From positions 53,736,401-53,800,400 of the forward strand of contig OX392527.1 of assembly GCA_947623455.1 (NCBI GenBank): a DNA stretch of 64,000 bases. The letters run 5' to 3'. The notes under the pieces were generated by a model. That model worked only from the letters and a program-made list of their open reading frames with translations. It ran no database searches and was not told where the DNA came from. This stretch comes from Mimachlamys varia (Eukaryota > Mollusca > Bivalvia > Pectinida > Pectinidae). How positions within the stretch are numbered: position 1 is the stretch's first letter; the number at the start of each line of letters is the position of its first letter. Position numbers and translations under genes: made by a program. Of this stretch, positions 1 to 11,870 are shown in pieces.

Positions 1-960
1 CTATTTCTTGAGAAGTACTTGATGGATCATTTTCAATTTTCATATATAGGTTTGTTCGCCTTAGTGCCTAGTTGAGCATGGTAGTGAATGTTCTGCTGAA
101 TCTTAAAAAAATAAGTTCTACTTGTTTTTGAGAGGAATTCTCATATTTTATAGAATTAAAATTATAAATATATTTAAGAGAAAAGAAGGGACAAGGTCCA
201 ACAATTTAAGAACAAATAAAGATTATCTAAAGTGGGCGCCAAGATACCTCTGGGAACTCTTGTTTTTTGGGGAAAGGGTTAGTGCAATATATGGTGTTGT
301 TTCCCCTGAAGTAATTTAGCATTTTGACCCCTTTTGAAAGAGTTAGTTATTTTTCATTTATTTCATGCCATGGGGTAAGCGGGGTGTATTAGTCAGCCGT
401 CCTGGCGACAGTTCTGAGTTTTCGTACAAAAATAGTAGCCAATCATATCAATTCTTTCATCTGTGACTACATCCTGCTGGGATATCCCATTTGTATCTAT
501 ACGATACAAACGAACATGGTGGCGGCATCGTCAGTCAATAAAACCTATCGATTATGTTTGATCAACATGTCAGGGACAATATAGTCCTACAAGAAATTGA
601 CATCGGCATCATGCCTACAGAAATATACTGGAGGTGGTCAAGGTAAATTGATATAACCAAATGCCATGAGAAATGACCATTATGATTGGTTGAAATCTCC
701 GAATAGACTTCTATTCGGGAAACAAAATTTCGATTCTATTCTAGCCCACGGTACACAAACTTAAGAGAGGTGTACTTTGGGTTTCCCACGATGGAATAGG
801 CAGGTTTATGAATTTAATAGGTAAGAGTTCCTCTGATCTATTAGGCAGTTATTAAACGTCAGCCTTATTTAGACTGATCTACAGTACATGCTAATTGTTA
901 AATACTATGGCATGAGTACCTGATGGCCCTCCCCAAACCTTTGTTCAAACTGGAATGTTA
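1..960. other. Non-coding sequence, no gene seen
   Basis: No exon-like open frame, RNA gene or tandem array is visible. Around 387-399 there is a short motif, GTATTAGTCAGCC followed by an ACAGTTCT-like stretch. It recurs near 16266 inside IPMK intron 1, so it is probably a fragment of a dispersed repeat. Confidence 0.5.
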
Positions 961-962
961 TA

Positions 963-1750
963 CAGTGTACCTCGACCTATTGCCACTCAAATCTCTTCTG
1001 CCACCCTGCATACCGCCACCTTATCTTCTAGAACGGATTTCCCCGCTTTATTATTCCCCCGTTAAGTTTGCCACCTTCGCATACCCCCATCCGCCATATT
1101 CATCACAATACAACCATCCTGAATCCCTATATATTTCCCTCAAAGATATCGCCGTTTTGTTACGTTTTTGGTGATTGCAGAACTCTTTAGTGTTCTATTT
1201 ATAGACATAAGAATATTTCCAGTTTTTACTCGCGCATTTGTACATGTACAGGTATGCTTGAATGATTTTCAATCACTCAGGTATATTGATATTCCGTCGG
1301 TCTTATTATGTCACATTCAAACATACTTATGGCTTTGTTTGTATCAAAAGCAAGTGACTGATTTCTACTCACTTTGTGTTCTTATTGTGTATGGTATAAG
1401 CATTTGGCTTCGTCAGTCGAGATGGAAACTCAAAGACCAAAGCGTGTACTGTATTAGATCATGGTTTGAATTATTTCACATAAAGTTTGACAGATAATAT
1501 TAAATAAAGGATGGCATGCAATAGAAGCAGATCAATGACTAGTTTCAGAAATCAGATTTGTGACGATATACAAGTAGATATATTACCCAGCTTGTATTTA
1601 ATATAGACGTTGATAGTGTAATCTGTTATAACACTTCAGTCATTGGAACTGTTAGTTCATTATTCCATGCTATGGCCATTTGTACCTCGTAATACCGCCA
1701 TGATTGCCGTGGACAAAAGGGGGCGATATAACGAGGGTACGTGATCACTG
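963..1750. mobile_element. TA-flanked MITE (mariner-like), 788 bp
   Basis: The ends are inverted: the left starts CAGTG and reads on GTACCTCG...GCCAC, and the right end read in reverse gives CAGTGATCACGTACCCTCG...CGCC. TA dinucleotides flank both sides (961-962 and 1751-1752), as expected for Tc1/mariner target duplication. The interior resembles the element at 27980-28860, sharing 'TTTGCCA...CATATTCATC' and 'CGATATAACGAG'-type segments. It has no transposase frame, so it is non-autonomous. The family assignment is inferred from the TA flanks and the terminal sequence style. Confidence 0.5.
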
Positions 1751-1905
1751 TACAATATGTATAATGAATGGTTGAAGTATTTTAGTTGCCCTAGGCTCTA
1801 ATTACAACAAATACCATAGGTTAATAATTATAAACTGATGATATAGCTGGAGAAATCTCAACTCAAACAGCCATAAGATATTTATAGATAATCACATTGT
1901 AATTT

Positions 1906-2027
1906 CAGGGTTTGTCGTGAGAACAATTTTCTCATCGCAAACATGTGGATAAAATTGCAAGGCCACTGCAGGTGGAGATTTTATCCACATGTGAGTGATG
2001 AGAAAATTGTTCGAACGACAAACCCTG
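1906..2027. mobile_element. Foldback/palindromic MITE, 122 bp
   Basis: Nearly the whole segment is one inverted repeat. The left arm runs CAGGGTTTGTCGT, then AGAACAATTTTCTCATC and ACATGTGGATAAAAT. The right arm returns as ATTTTATCCACATGT, GATGAGAAAATTGTTC and ACGACAAACCCTG. The loop is about 20 bases and includes CACTGCAGGTGG. CAGGG/CCCTG ends resemble hAT-type MITEs, but I see no clear target duplication. Confidence 0.6.
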
Positions 2028-5000
2028 AAAATAATGTGTTGACTTCTAATTAAACACAGATGAACACACCCCATAGCATTGTTTGGAAGATTTGTTCAAG
2101 TTGGTATCTTGACAATTACTGCCTTGCCTTCCGGTTATTAATTCATAAAAGAGATTCTTCTATTTAACTTGGTTCAGATACAAAAGAATCATGGATGAAA
2201 AAGGGGTTGCTGACTTCTTGTGTCGCCGTTCAGTGACATTAGCTGTTCTCTAACTCACTGTTAATCAATATTGATACAGATGCAAAGTATATATACAGTC
2301 ATATATGTACCTAGAGTATACGTAAAATACTGGTGTGACAGCTGAATTGATTATTTCATAATTGGTGATAAATAAATATTCCTTTATTAGCTCAAAGCAA
2401 ACTTTCTCTACAGTGAAGGCCATCAGATCAATCGTGTTATTTTTCTGACCAAGCTGAGGTAGACGCGAGGGTGAAAACTTGATTGTTTAGGTAAATACTT
2501 TGCAAATAATCAAGTGTTTTTAAGATTTTAAAATTATTCATTGCTGATGATGTTAACTGAAAAAACTGAAATCATCTCCTAGCCAGAGAAAAAATGTCTT
2601 TCTATAATATTATGTAAATGTTCTACACAGGTTATGAAAAATATGGGTTTTTTTTTCATCCAAGTTCAAATTGTAGAGTGCTGACATAATAGTAGACAGA
2701 AGCATGTTATATATTAAAATTTAGGATTTACAATTGTAACAGGGGTGTGAATGTTGCATATCAATTGACAGAAGCATGTCACAAGATTAAGAATTTTCAA
2801 TGGTATGAAGGTTGGGCTTGTTGAGGACATCTAGACAGAAGCAGGTGTGTTTGATATGGGGGAGGGGGGGGGGGGGGGACTGTAGAAATACAAGAAAAAT
2901 AAACTTTTATGATTAACACCAAGAAGTTTTTAGGTGAGCAAAGCATTTATTTGTGTTCAACACTGATTTGTTTCTGACTCAATGGCCTAGCTCACTTCTC
3001 TTGGTATTTCTTGAACATTCAGAAATTTTCTTGATTTTGGTGGAATGTTAAACCAGCAGAACAGTGATTTTTTTCAAAGTGTCTGGGGTTGCATGTTGGG
3101 TGATGAAACCAGATGCTGTGGTGTGCTACGTATATATATAGATAGTGTAGGTATGGTCTAGTAAGTAATATCGATGGTATGATCCACTTTATGTACTGGA
3201 TCCTAACAAACAAATGTTCGTTGGATGCGTATTACAGTGATCAATCTAGGTGCGAGTCCTGAGTCCAGTACTCATAAAATTATGAAAGGACTCATAGAAA
3301 TTATGGAAATATTTCAATTTAACATCGTGGGATCCATAGTTTTCGGCATTATTTACAAAAAGGACCCATAAAAATTAATTGTAAATTAATCGCTGGTACT
3401 ACTAGAAATAGATATATGACCGTAGAAGTAATAGCGACAGTACGGACAAATAAATTGTCAAATTTTCAAGGCAATCCGCCCCTTTATCAAACACATAAAA
3501 TACACGTTTCATCACATAAACAGAATATACATAAAACATGAAACAATTTTAGGCATATAATCCCTTCAGACGCCGAAGGTCCTACCGAATCAGCAAAAAA
3601 ACATTCTAAGGTGATGTTTTGAAAGTATAAAGTTCAGCCAAAAATGTTGTTACTAATCGTAGAGGACAGCTACTGAGCATATCTATTAGGTTGTTTTTAA
3701 AATTTGTTTCAGATTGGGTCGACCCTGAGAAAGTCAGAGTCGTTACATTTTCGTCCCACTTTAAATAAAAAAAGTAAATGTTAATATTATGAAAATATAT
3801 TGTCAAAAGTTATATAGGAAAAATACATTAGTGGCGGGCAAATTAAAGTTTTTTGAAAAATGGTCGAATTGTCTGGGGTGTATAGTGACAATCTCGAGAA
3901 ATGAATACGGTACATAAATGTCCCACTCTAATTAAAAGTTGAATGGTTTAATTAAATAGTGTACGTATATATACATGTACAAGGCATACATATTAATCTC
4001 ACCAATATGATCACCATAAGGATGTACATTTAGTTCTAATCTTAAAACCTGTCATCACATACCGCGATATCTTGTGTCTACAGATTAATACCAAGACCAG
4101 TATATATAGACCTATAGGTATAATTAGCCCGGTATTTGAAACCATGTAGTTTAAGCCTACTGAGACAACACCAGATAAAGGTAGACTATTGTACATGTGG
4201 CTCGTAGATACCCGACACTATTGATGTTTATCAAGTCAATAATTAGGTACCTCAGCATCACAATAGCTCACTGATAATGGAAGCCTGCAGGGTCTCACAG
4301 AAATACATGCCCATCTAGGACCAAGACCGGAGAGTACTGCAAGTAGCTAATTAATAATCACATTATACTTCATGCTGATGCAATGCAAGCTTCCATGACT
4401 GGACATACGTCAGTAAGTGACTTGAAGTCAATAGGATATTCTGTGGAATTCATGTGCAATGGCTTAGAGATCAGCTCGCTTGGACATTTGAACAAACTAG
4501 GCCTATATCAAATTTTATGTATTTCTTTTACATGGGATGAAACAAAAATTCTCTTTAACATTTGTGAGTTATATTCTGCTATATATATATAGACTGTTAC
4601 ATACCGTACATGCATGTGGATAATATGATGTTCAAATATGGATTCATGGAAACTTAATGATTGTTAATGTTCTTTTAACTGTCATGCATTAATTACGTTG
4701 AAGCTTGGATTTCTGTATTGTAGTAGTGCATTAAGTTTATTTTGGGGATTGGCTGTCATTTAATACCTTTGAGGTATGCTGTTTCAGAGCCTTGTTATAC
4801 TGACTCAATTTGTAGTCCATTGCTGGTGTTAAGACAAATATTTCAGGTAAATAACATTCATGGTGTCATATCAATCCTGGTGAGCTGGTGCCCGCGGTCT
4901 GGATACATTTACTTCAGATTCCAGGCTATGACTAAGTATCTGAACCATTGATAATTATATAGGTAAATTAATTCATGGTGTTAAAAATTCGTAACCATGT

Positions 5001-5497
5001 TTTTGTGTACACATTGTGTGTAAATAGGAGGTGGATGATAACTGTAAATAAGACTAGGATTGGAGTGTTGACTTACGTAAGTCTGGTGCATATAAACAAG
5101 ATCACTGTTAAGGTGTACTGACGGGTAACGGAAGTGTACTGACAGGTGACGGAATGTAACATATTTATAGGTGGATCGTAACGGCTGTGTTTACAACAAG
5201 GATATAAATGTTGACTGGTACCCGAAGTACATACATATGTATGTGCACTGTTTGGTGGTTTGTGTAGTTGCTGTTCCTTATAATGTTTGTCCATATATTT
5301 ATACCATACAGTTAAACTTATAATTACTCCAATAATGTGAGAGGTTTAACATGGTGAGAAACTTTTGACAGAGCTCTGTATGTGTGTCGCCAATGCAATC
5401 AGGCAGACTGTGATTGTAAGACCTCTTAATATAACTTATTCAGAGTAAGTTCTCTGGGTGTATGATAATGGATGCATAAGTTACGTAATCTGTGTAC
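2028..5497. other. Non-coding AT-rich sequence
   Basis: I see no convincing exon. The only distinct item is a G homopolymer run at about 2864-2878. Open frames here are short, lack coding character and resemble no protein I know. Confidence 0.5.
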
Positions 5498-8400
5498 CTA
5501 TACATCACCGGGGCTGTGTACCTATACATCACCGAGGCTGTGTACCTATACATCACCAGGGCTGTATACCTGTACATCACCGAGGCTGTGTACCTATACA
5601 TCACCGGGGCTGTGTACCTATACATCACCGGGGCTGTGTACCTATACATCACCGAGGCTGTGTACCTATACATCACCGGGGCTGTGTACCTATACATCAC
5701 CGGGGCTGTGTACCTATACATCACCGAGGCTGTGTACCTATACATCACCGGGGCTGTGTACCTATACATCACCGGGGCTGTGTACCTATACATCACCGGG
5801 GCTGTATACCTATACATCACCGAGGCTGTGTACCTATACATCACCGGGGCTGTGTACCTATATATACATCACCGGGGCTGTGTACCTATACATCACCAGG
5901 GCTGTGTACCTGTACACCACCGGGGCTGTGTACCTGTACATCATGGGGGTGTGTACCTATACATCACCGAGGCTGTGTACCTGTACATCACCGGGGCTGT
6001 GTACCTATACATCACCGAGGCTGTGTACCTATACATCACCGAGGCTGTGTACCTGTACATCACCGAGGCTGTGTACCTATACATCACCGGGGCTGTGTAC
6101 CTGTACATCACCGGGGCTGTGTACCTATACATCACCGAGGCTGTGTACCGATACATCACCGAGGCTGTGTACCTGTACATCACCGAGGCTGTGTACCTAT
6201 ACATCACCGAGGCTGTGTACCTATACATCACCAGGGCTGTGTACCTGTACACCAACGGGGCTGTGTACCTGTACATCACCGGGGCTGTGTACCTATACAT
6301 CACTGGGGCTGTATACCTGTACATCACCGGGGCTGTGTACCTATACATCACCGGGGCTGTATACCTATACATCACCGGGGCTGTATACCTATACATCACC
6401 GGGGCTGTATACCTGTACACCACCGAGGCTGTATACCTGTACATCACCGGGGCTGTGTACCTATACATCACCGGGCTGTATACCTATACATCACCGGGGC
6501 TGTATACCTGTACATCACCTGGGCTGTATACCTATACATCACTGGGGCTGTGTACCTATGCATCACCGAGGCTGTATACCTGTACATCACCGGGGCTGTG
6601 TACCTATACATCACCGGGGCTGTATACCTATACATCACCGGGGCTGTATACCTGTACATCACCTGGGCTGTATACCTATACATCACTGGGGCTGTGTACC
6701 TATACATCACCGAGGCTGTGTACCTGTACAACATCGAGGCTGTGTACCTGTACATCACCGGGGCTGTGTACCTATACATCACCGAGGCTGTGAACCTATA
6801 CATCACCAGGGCTGTGTACCTGTACACCAACGGGGCTGTGTACCTGTACATCACCGGGGCTGTGTACCTATACATCACTGGGGCTGTATACCTGTACATC
6901 ACCGGGGCTGTGTACCTATACATCACCGGGGCTGTATACCTATACATCACCGGGGCTGTATACCTATACATCACCGGGGCTGTATACCTGTACACCACCG
7001 AGGCTGTATACCTGTACATCACCGGGGCTGTGTACCTATACATCACCGGGCTGTATACCTATACATCACCGGGGCTGTATACCTGTACATCACCTGGGCT
7101 GTATACCTATACATCACTGGGGCTGTGTACCTATACATCACCGGGGCTGTATACCTGTACATCACTGGGGCTGTATACCTGTACATCACCGGGGCTGTGT
7201 ACCCATACATAACCAGGGCTGTGTACCTGTACATAACCGGGGCTGTGTACCTGTACATCACCGGGGCTGTGTACCTATACATCACCGGGGCTGTGTACCC
7301 ATACATCACTGGGACTGTGTACCTATACATCACTGGGGCTGTGTACCTGTACATCACGGGGGCTGTGTACCCATACATCACCGGGGCTGTGTACCCATAT
7401 ATCACCGGGGCTGTGTACCCATACAACACCGGGTCTGTGTACCCATACATAACCGGGGCTGTGTACCTATACATCACCGAGGCTGTGTACCGATACATCA
7501 CCGAGGCTGTGTACCTGTACATCACCGAGGCTGTGTACCTATACATCACCGAGGCTGTGTACCTATACATCACCAGGGCTGTGTACCTGTACACCAACGG
7601 GGCTGTGTACCTGTACATCACCGGGGCTGTGTACCTATACATCACTGGGGCTGTATACCTGTACATCACCGGGGCTGTGTACCTATACATCACCGGGGCT
7701 GTATACCTATACATCACCGGGGCTGTATACCTATACATCACCGGGGCTGTATACCTGTACACCACCGAGGCTGTATACCTGTACATCACCGGGGCTGTGT
7801 ACCTATACATCACCGGGCTGTATACCTATACATCACCGGGGCTGTATACCTGTACATCACCTGGGCTGTATACCTATACATCACTGGGGCTGTGTACCTA
7901 TACATCACCGAGGCTGTATACCTGTACATCACCGGGGCTGTGTACCTATACATCACCGGGCTGTATACCTATACATCACCGGGGCTGTATACCTGTACAT
8001 CACCTGGGCTGTATACCTATACATCACTGGGGCTGTGTACCTATACATCACCGAGGCTGTGTACCTGTACAACATCGAGGCTGTGTACCTGTACATCACC
8101 GGGGCTGTGTACCTATACATCACCGAGGCTGTGAACCTATACATCACCAGGGCTGTGTACCTGTACACCAACGGGGCTGTGTACCTGTACATCACCGGGG
8201 CTGTGTACCTATACATCACTGGGGCTGTATACCTGTACATCACCGGGGCTGTGTACCTATACATCACCGGGGCTGTATACCTATACATCACCGGGGCTGT
8301 ATACCTATACATCACCGGGGCTGTATACCTGTACACCACCGAGGCTGTATACCTGTACATCACCGGGGCTGTGTACCTATACATCACCGGGCTGTATACC

Positions 8401-8836
8401 TATACATCACCGGGGCTGTATACCTGTACATCACCTGGGCTGTATACCTATACATCACTGGGGCTGTGTACCTATACATCACCGGGGCTGTATACCTGTA
8501 CATCACTGGGGCTGTATACCTGTACATCACCGGGGCTGTGTACCCATACATAACCAGGGCTGTGTACCTGTACATAACCGGGGCTGTGTACCTGTACATC
8601 ACCGGGGCTGTGTACCTATACATCACCGGGGCTGTGTACCCATACATCACTGGGACTGTGTACCTATACATCACTGGGGCTGTGTACCTGTACATCACGG
8701 GGGCTGTGTACCCATACATCACCGGGGCTGTGTACCCATATATCACCGGGGCTGTGTACCCATACAACACCGGGTCTGTGTACCCATACATAACCGGGGC
8801 TGTGTACCCATACAACACCGGGGCTGTATACCTATA
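5498..8836. repeat. 24-bp minisatellite array, about 139 copies
   Basis: The unit is GGGGCTGTGTACCTATAC followed by ATCACC. Variants are GGGG/GAGG/AGGG, GTGTAC/GTATAC, CTATAC/CTGTAC/CCATAC, and an occasional 23-bp unit missing one G (about 6471, 7046, 7813 and 8387). Because 24 is a multiple of 3 and the unit holds no stop, all three forward frames and one reverse frame stay open for hundreds of codons. They read 8-residue repeats such as GCVPIHHR or LCTYTSPG. Higher-order duplication is visible: the block at about 7200-7460 recurs at about 8543-8803. I treat it as non-coding. Confidence 0.92.
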
Positions 8837-10049
8837 GCTACTCGTTACAAATACTACAAGTGCCCTGAATGAAGTTGATTTCCACACATACCAAAATATT
8901 ACTTAACCTATTAATTACAAGCCTAGTGAATGTAACAATGGTGAACTGGTTATATATATGTAGAAAAGAATGGATCAAGTTAAAATCTAAATCACTTTGT
9001 AGGTATTATATAACTTAAGAGTGTAATCTTGATCTACAATATTGGCAATGTGTATAATAGAACTTTTGGTATACTTTAATTAGAAGTATACCAGTATGTA
9101 GATATACATGGATTTGTAGAATAGGTTTGTATAGAATATTATAAGCTGTATGTTTATTAGTCATCAACTGTTTGACAGCTAGCTGTCAGTATAATATATT
9201 GTTTTGGTAATTAATACGTAAAATTTTGGTCAACAAAGAATTTCGAGTACAGGTACACTGTATGCCTGCTATTACCAGAGGATCTAGATCTGTCACTTAG
9301 ATAAAAGCAAAAATAATCAGTGCTTGGTGGAGACTTATAGAACTCCTTTGAAATATAGTGAAATGTTCTATCTCAATGAATAAAGTGTCTGAAGTATTTA
9401 ATAAAATCACAAGAAATAGATTTGATCTAGAAAAGAAAAAAAAGGAGTTTTCATGTATGTGGTTATTTTCATGCTTCAAGACCAGTTCTGTGCATGCATG
9501 ACATCAATTTAAATGTATGGAAAGGCGAAAATTTTAAGTAACTATTGGAGATTGACGTTGCTGAAAGTTCAATGGGAGATAATTGTAGTGGAATGTTGAG
9601 TTTACATGTCATGTAAATTGGTATATTTATGGTCGGTAGAGATATAATATGGCGGGTAATTGTTATCAGTGATTTCATGTATATTTGATAAAGCTATGCT
9701 GCTTTAATGTGACACAAAGGTTTAAATATGCTAATAGCATGGAATTGATTACCAATAAGCATAGCTCGTTCCTATATAAAACCTTACTTGTATTTTGCAG
9801 AAACTTTTTTTTAGCTAACCATTCAGTCTACATTATATATGACAAAATGTACCTGTAACAGTGTAAGATATTGGTTCTGGTGAGGGGAATAGTCAAGTTT
9901 TACCAGATAAATAGCTCTGACTACTCTATGTTTTAAAACCAGACAATCTTTTTATAACTCCCACCTAGGTAAAGAGAGGTCACAGTATATAATCACTTTG
10001 TCTGTGACTGCACAGTGTGTGCATGTGCGTCCGGATATTGTGTACAATT
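8837..10049. other. Non-coding AT-rich sequence
   Basis: This stretch between the 24-bp array and a dispersed tandem-core repeat shows no exon-like frame, RNA gene or array. Confidence 0.5.
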
Positions 10050-10510
10050 TATCTTAAAAATCATCCCTGGTCAGCTTTGGTTAATATTTACACTAAAACA
10101 TCACAGGTACGGTCAAGGTCTACACCTAATTAGATTTTGGTGGTCATTGGTCAATGATAAAGGTCACCATTGACTACTTTGGAAATAAAAAGCTTATAAT
10201 GTACAAGATACTGTTTGTTTCTCAAGAACTCCAAGGACAGATTTGGTTCATATTCACACCCATGTAGCACCAGAAAGATTTTGGTGGCCATCAGAAAGGT
10301 TAAAGGTCAAAGGTCACTGTTGACCACTTTGGGATTAAAAGCTTGTATATTTTATATCTCATGAACCCCTGGACAGATTTGATTCATATTCATGCCATAG
10401 CATCACACTTTCAAGTTCTACACCTTAGCAGATTTCAGTGGTCACCAGTAAAGGTTGAAGGGTGAAAGGTCACACTTGACCACTTTACAGGGGTGGGTGT
10501 GTAACTATGT
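10050..10510. repeat. Degenerate tandem repeat, about 3 units of 130-150 bp
   Basis: Three diverged units each contain 'GGACAGATTTG.TTCATATTCA'-like text, then 'AGATTT.GGTGG.CA', then 'AAAGGTCA...TTGACCACTTT'. The copies begin near 10060, 10220 and 10360. It looks like the core of an old dispersed element of the same style as those at 29460 and 46130. Confidence 0.6.
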
Positions 10511-11757
10511 GAGCCCCTGTTTACTTTGCTTTTATTTTGAGTGGTTCTTGAAAGTATATTGCAATCCCAATAAATCAAATGTTGTATATATTTGAATCTT
10601 GTATTGTACATAATTGTGAATGAAATACTGTTTAAACCAAGTATGTTGCAACTATTTAATCTACTAACAGTAAATGTTACATCAACTCAGACCTCTGAAA
10701 ACTGTGTCCTGGTATTTAATCCTAAAAAAACTTAAATGGTTTTCATTGTCATTTGAATAAGAAAATAATGAAGGAAGAACTCAGGTGTCTCTACCTCGTG
10801 TACAGGTACAACGTGTTTGGGAGTGAACCTGCGAGGGTGTGTGTGTGAGTTGTGTACACCTACCAAGAATACATTTCTATAGGCGTGTGATATTTCTGTT
10901 ATAATGAGAATTGAATTATGATCTGCTTATCAAATCGTATATTTGGCCAGTGTGAGACATAACCTTTTGAAATTTCAAAGAATGTATATTGATACAAGCT
11001 ACTTTTATGAATGGACAGAATTATTTAATCATCCAGTTTAAAAAGAATTGTCCTACCCAGGATGTGTTGACAATTATTTAGGTTAATAGATATTCAGTGG
11101 GTAAGATTGTAAGTATAACGACTAGAGAAAGTTTCAGAGCGTCACATTATATGGTCTGTCACTTATATATGTTTGTAAACCGTGGTATCGTTTACATTTG
11201 CATGGTAATGACCCCCAAGATGTGATGATTATGACATTAGTGTTTTGGCATAGAAATGGCATTGGTTCCCCGTCAGAATGGGTGCATTCCATTTCTATCA
11301 CAGTTTAAATCAAATTGAAATCAGTATAAGTCAGCAACATGGACATATATACATTTAAAGGTTTAGTTTCTGCAAAATAAAGTAAAATATGATTATTTGC
11401 AGAGCTCAGAAAGTTATAATCACCATAGTTTTGATACCATGACAACTTCTTTATGATTTCCAGTTATATATATATATTAAAAACTTCATTTAATATTTTT
11501 GCCCAAAAAGATAAAAGAAAAAATCTGTAAACAAGATGAATCTAATGTACAAGATTTTTTGAAGGTTCTTCAATGAAAATGTAGACATGAACTACTGTGT
11601 CGCACAGAATGAGGGAAATAACAATAGAAATATAAAAAGGTTATGTTTATTTATTGTCCACAATGACAAAAATTGATAAATTGTTGGAGAATTGCAGCTA
11701 AGAAAAATATTTCAACATCTTGTTGTATTTCTAATCAAGTTCCTTTTCATTTGACAG
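10511..11757. other. Region just upstream of the first IPMK coding exon
   Basis: I see no coding exon. A small inverted repeat sits around 11251-11299 (ATAGAAATGGCATT...GTGCATTCCATTTCTAT). The IPMK promoter and any non-coding first exon should lie here or further left, because the ATG exon at 11771 follows a plausible splice acceptor. I cannot place a promoter. Confidence 0.4.
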
Positions 11758-11770
11758 ATAGATAAAGAGA

Positions 11771-11870
11771 ATGTCAGCATCTTTGGCGATACCACCTTTG
11801 CCACCTGGGACCAAACCATTAGCCAATCAGGTGGCTGGACACAAATACGGAGAAGGGAAGACAAAGCTAG
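11771..11870 (+). CDS. IPMK: IPMK coding exon 1 (start codon)
   Basis: It reads MSASLAIPPLPPGTKPLANQ, then VAGHKYGEGKTKL, and ends in phase 1 before GTAAGG. An AG at 11756-11757 after TTCATTTGAC looks like an acceptor. This exon therefore probably starts with 13 bases of 5' UTR and is preceded by a non-coding exon outside what I can identify. Confidence 0.9.

Noticed and set aside
1168..1497. 109-codon frame as a membrane protein
   Set aside because: It lies inside a TA-flanked MITE, resembles no known protein and has no supporting splice or start context.
5472..8837. A 1121-codon forward frame and several other long frames, as a repeat protein gene
   Set aside because: The 24-bp unit has no stop in several frames at once, so openness carries no information. 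No frame shows an N- or C-terminal unique domain, signal peptide or splice structure.
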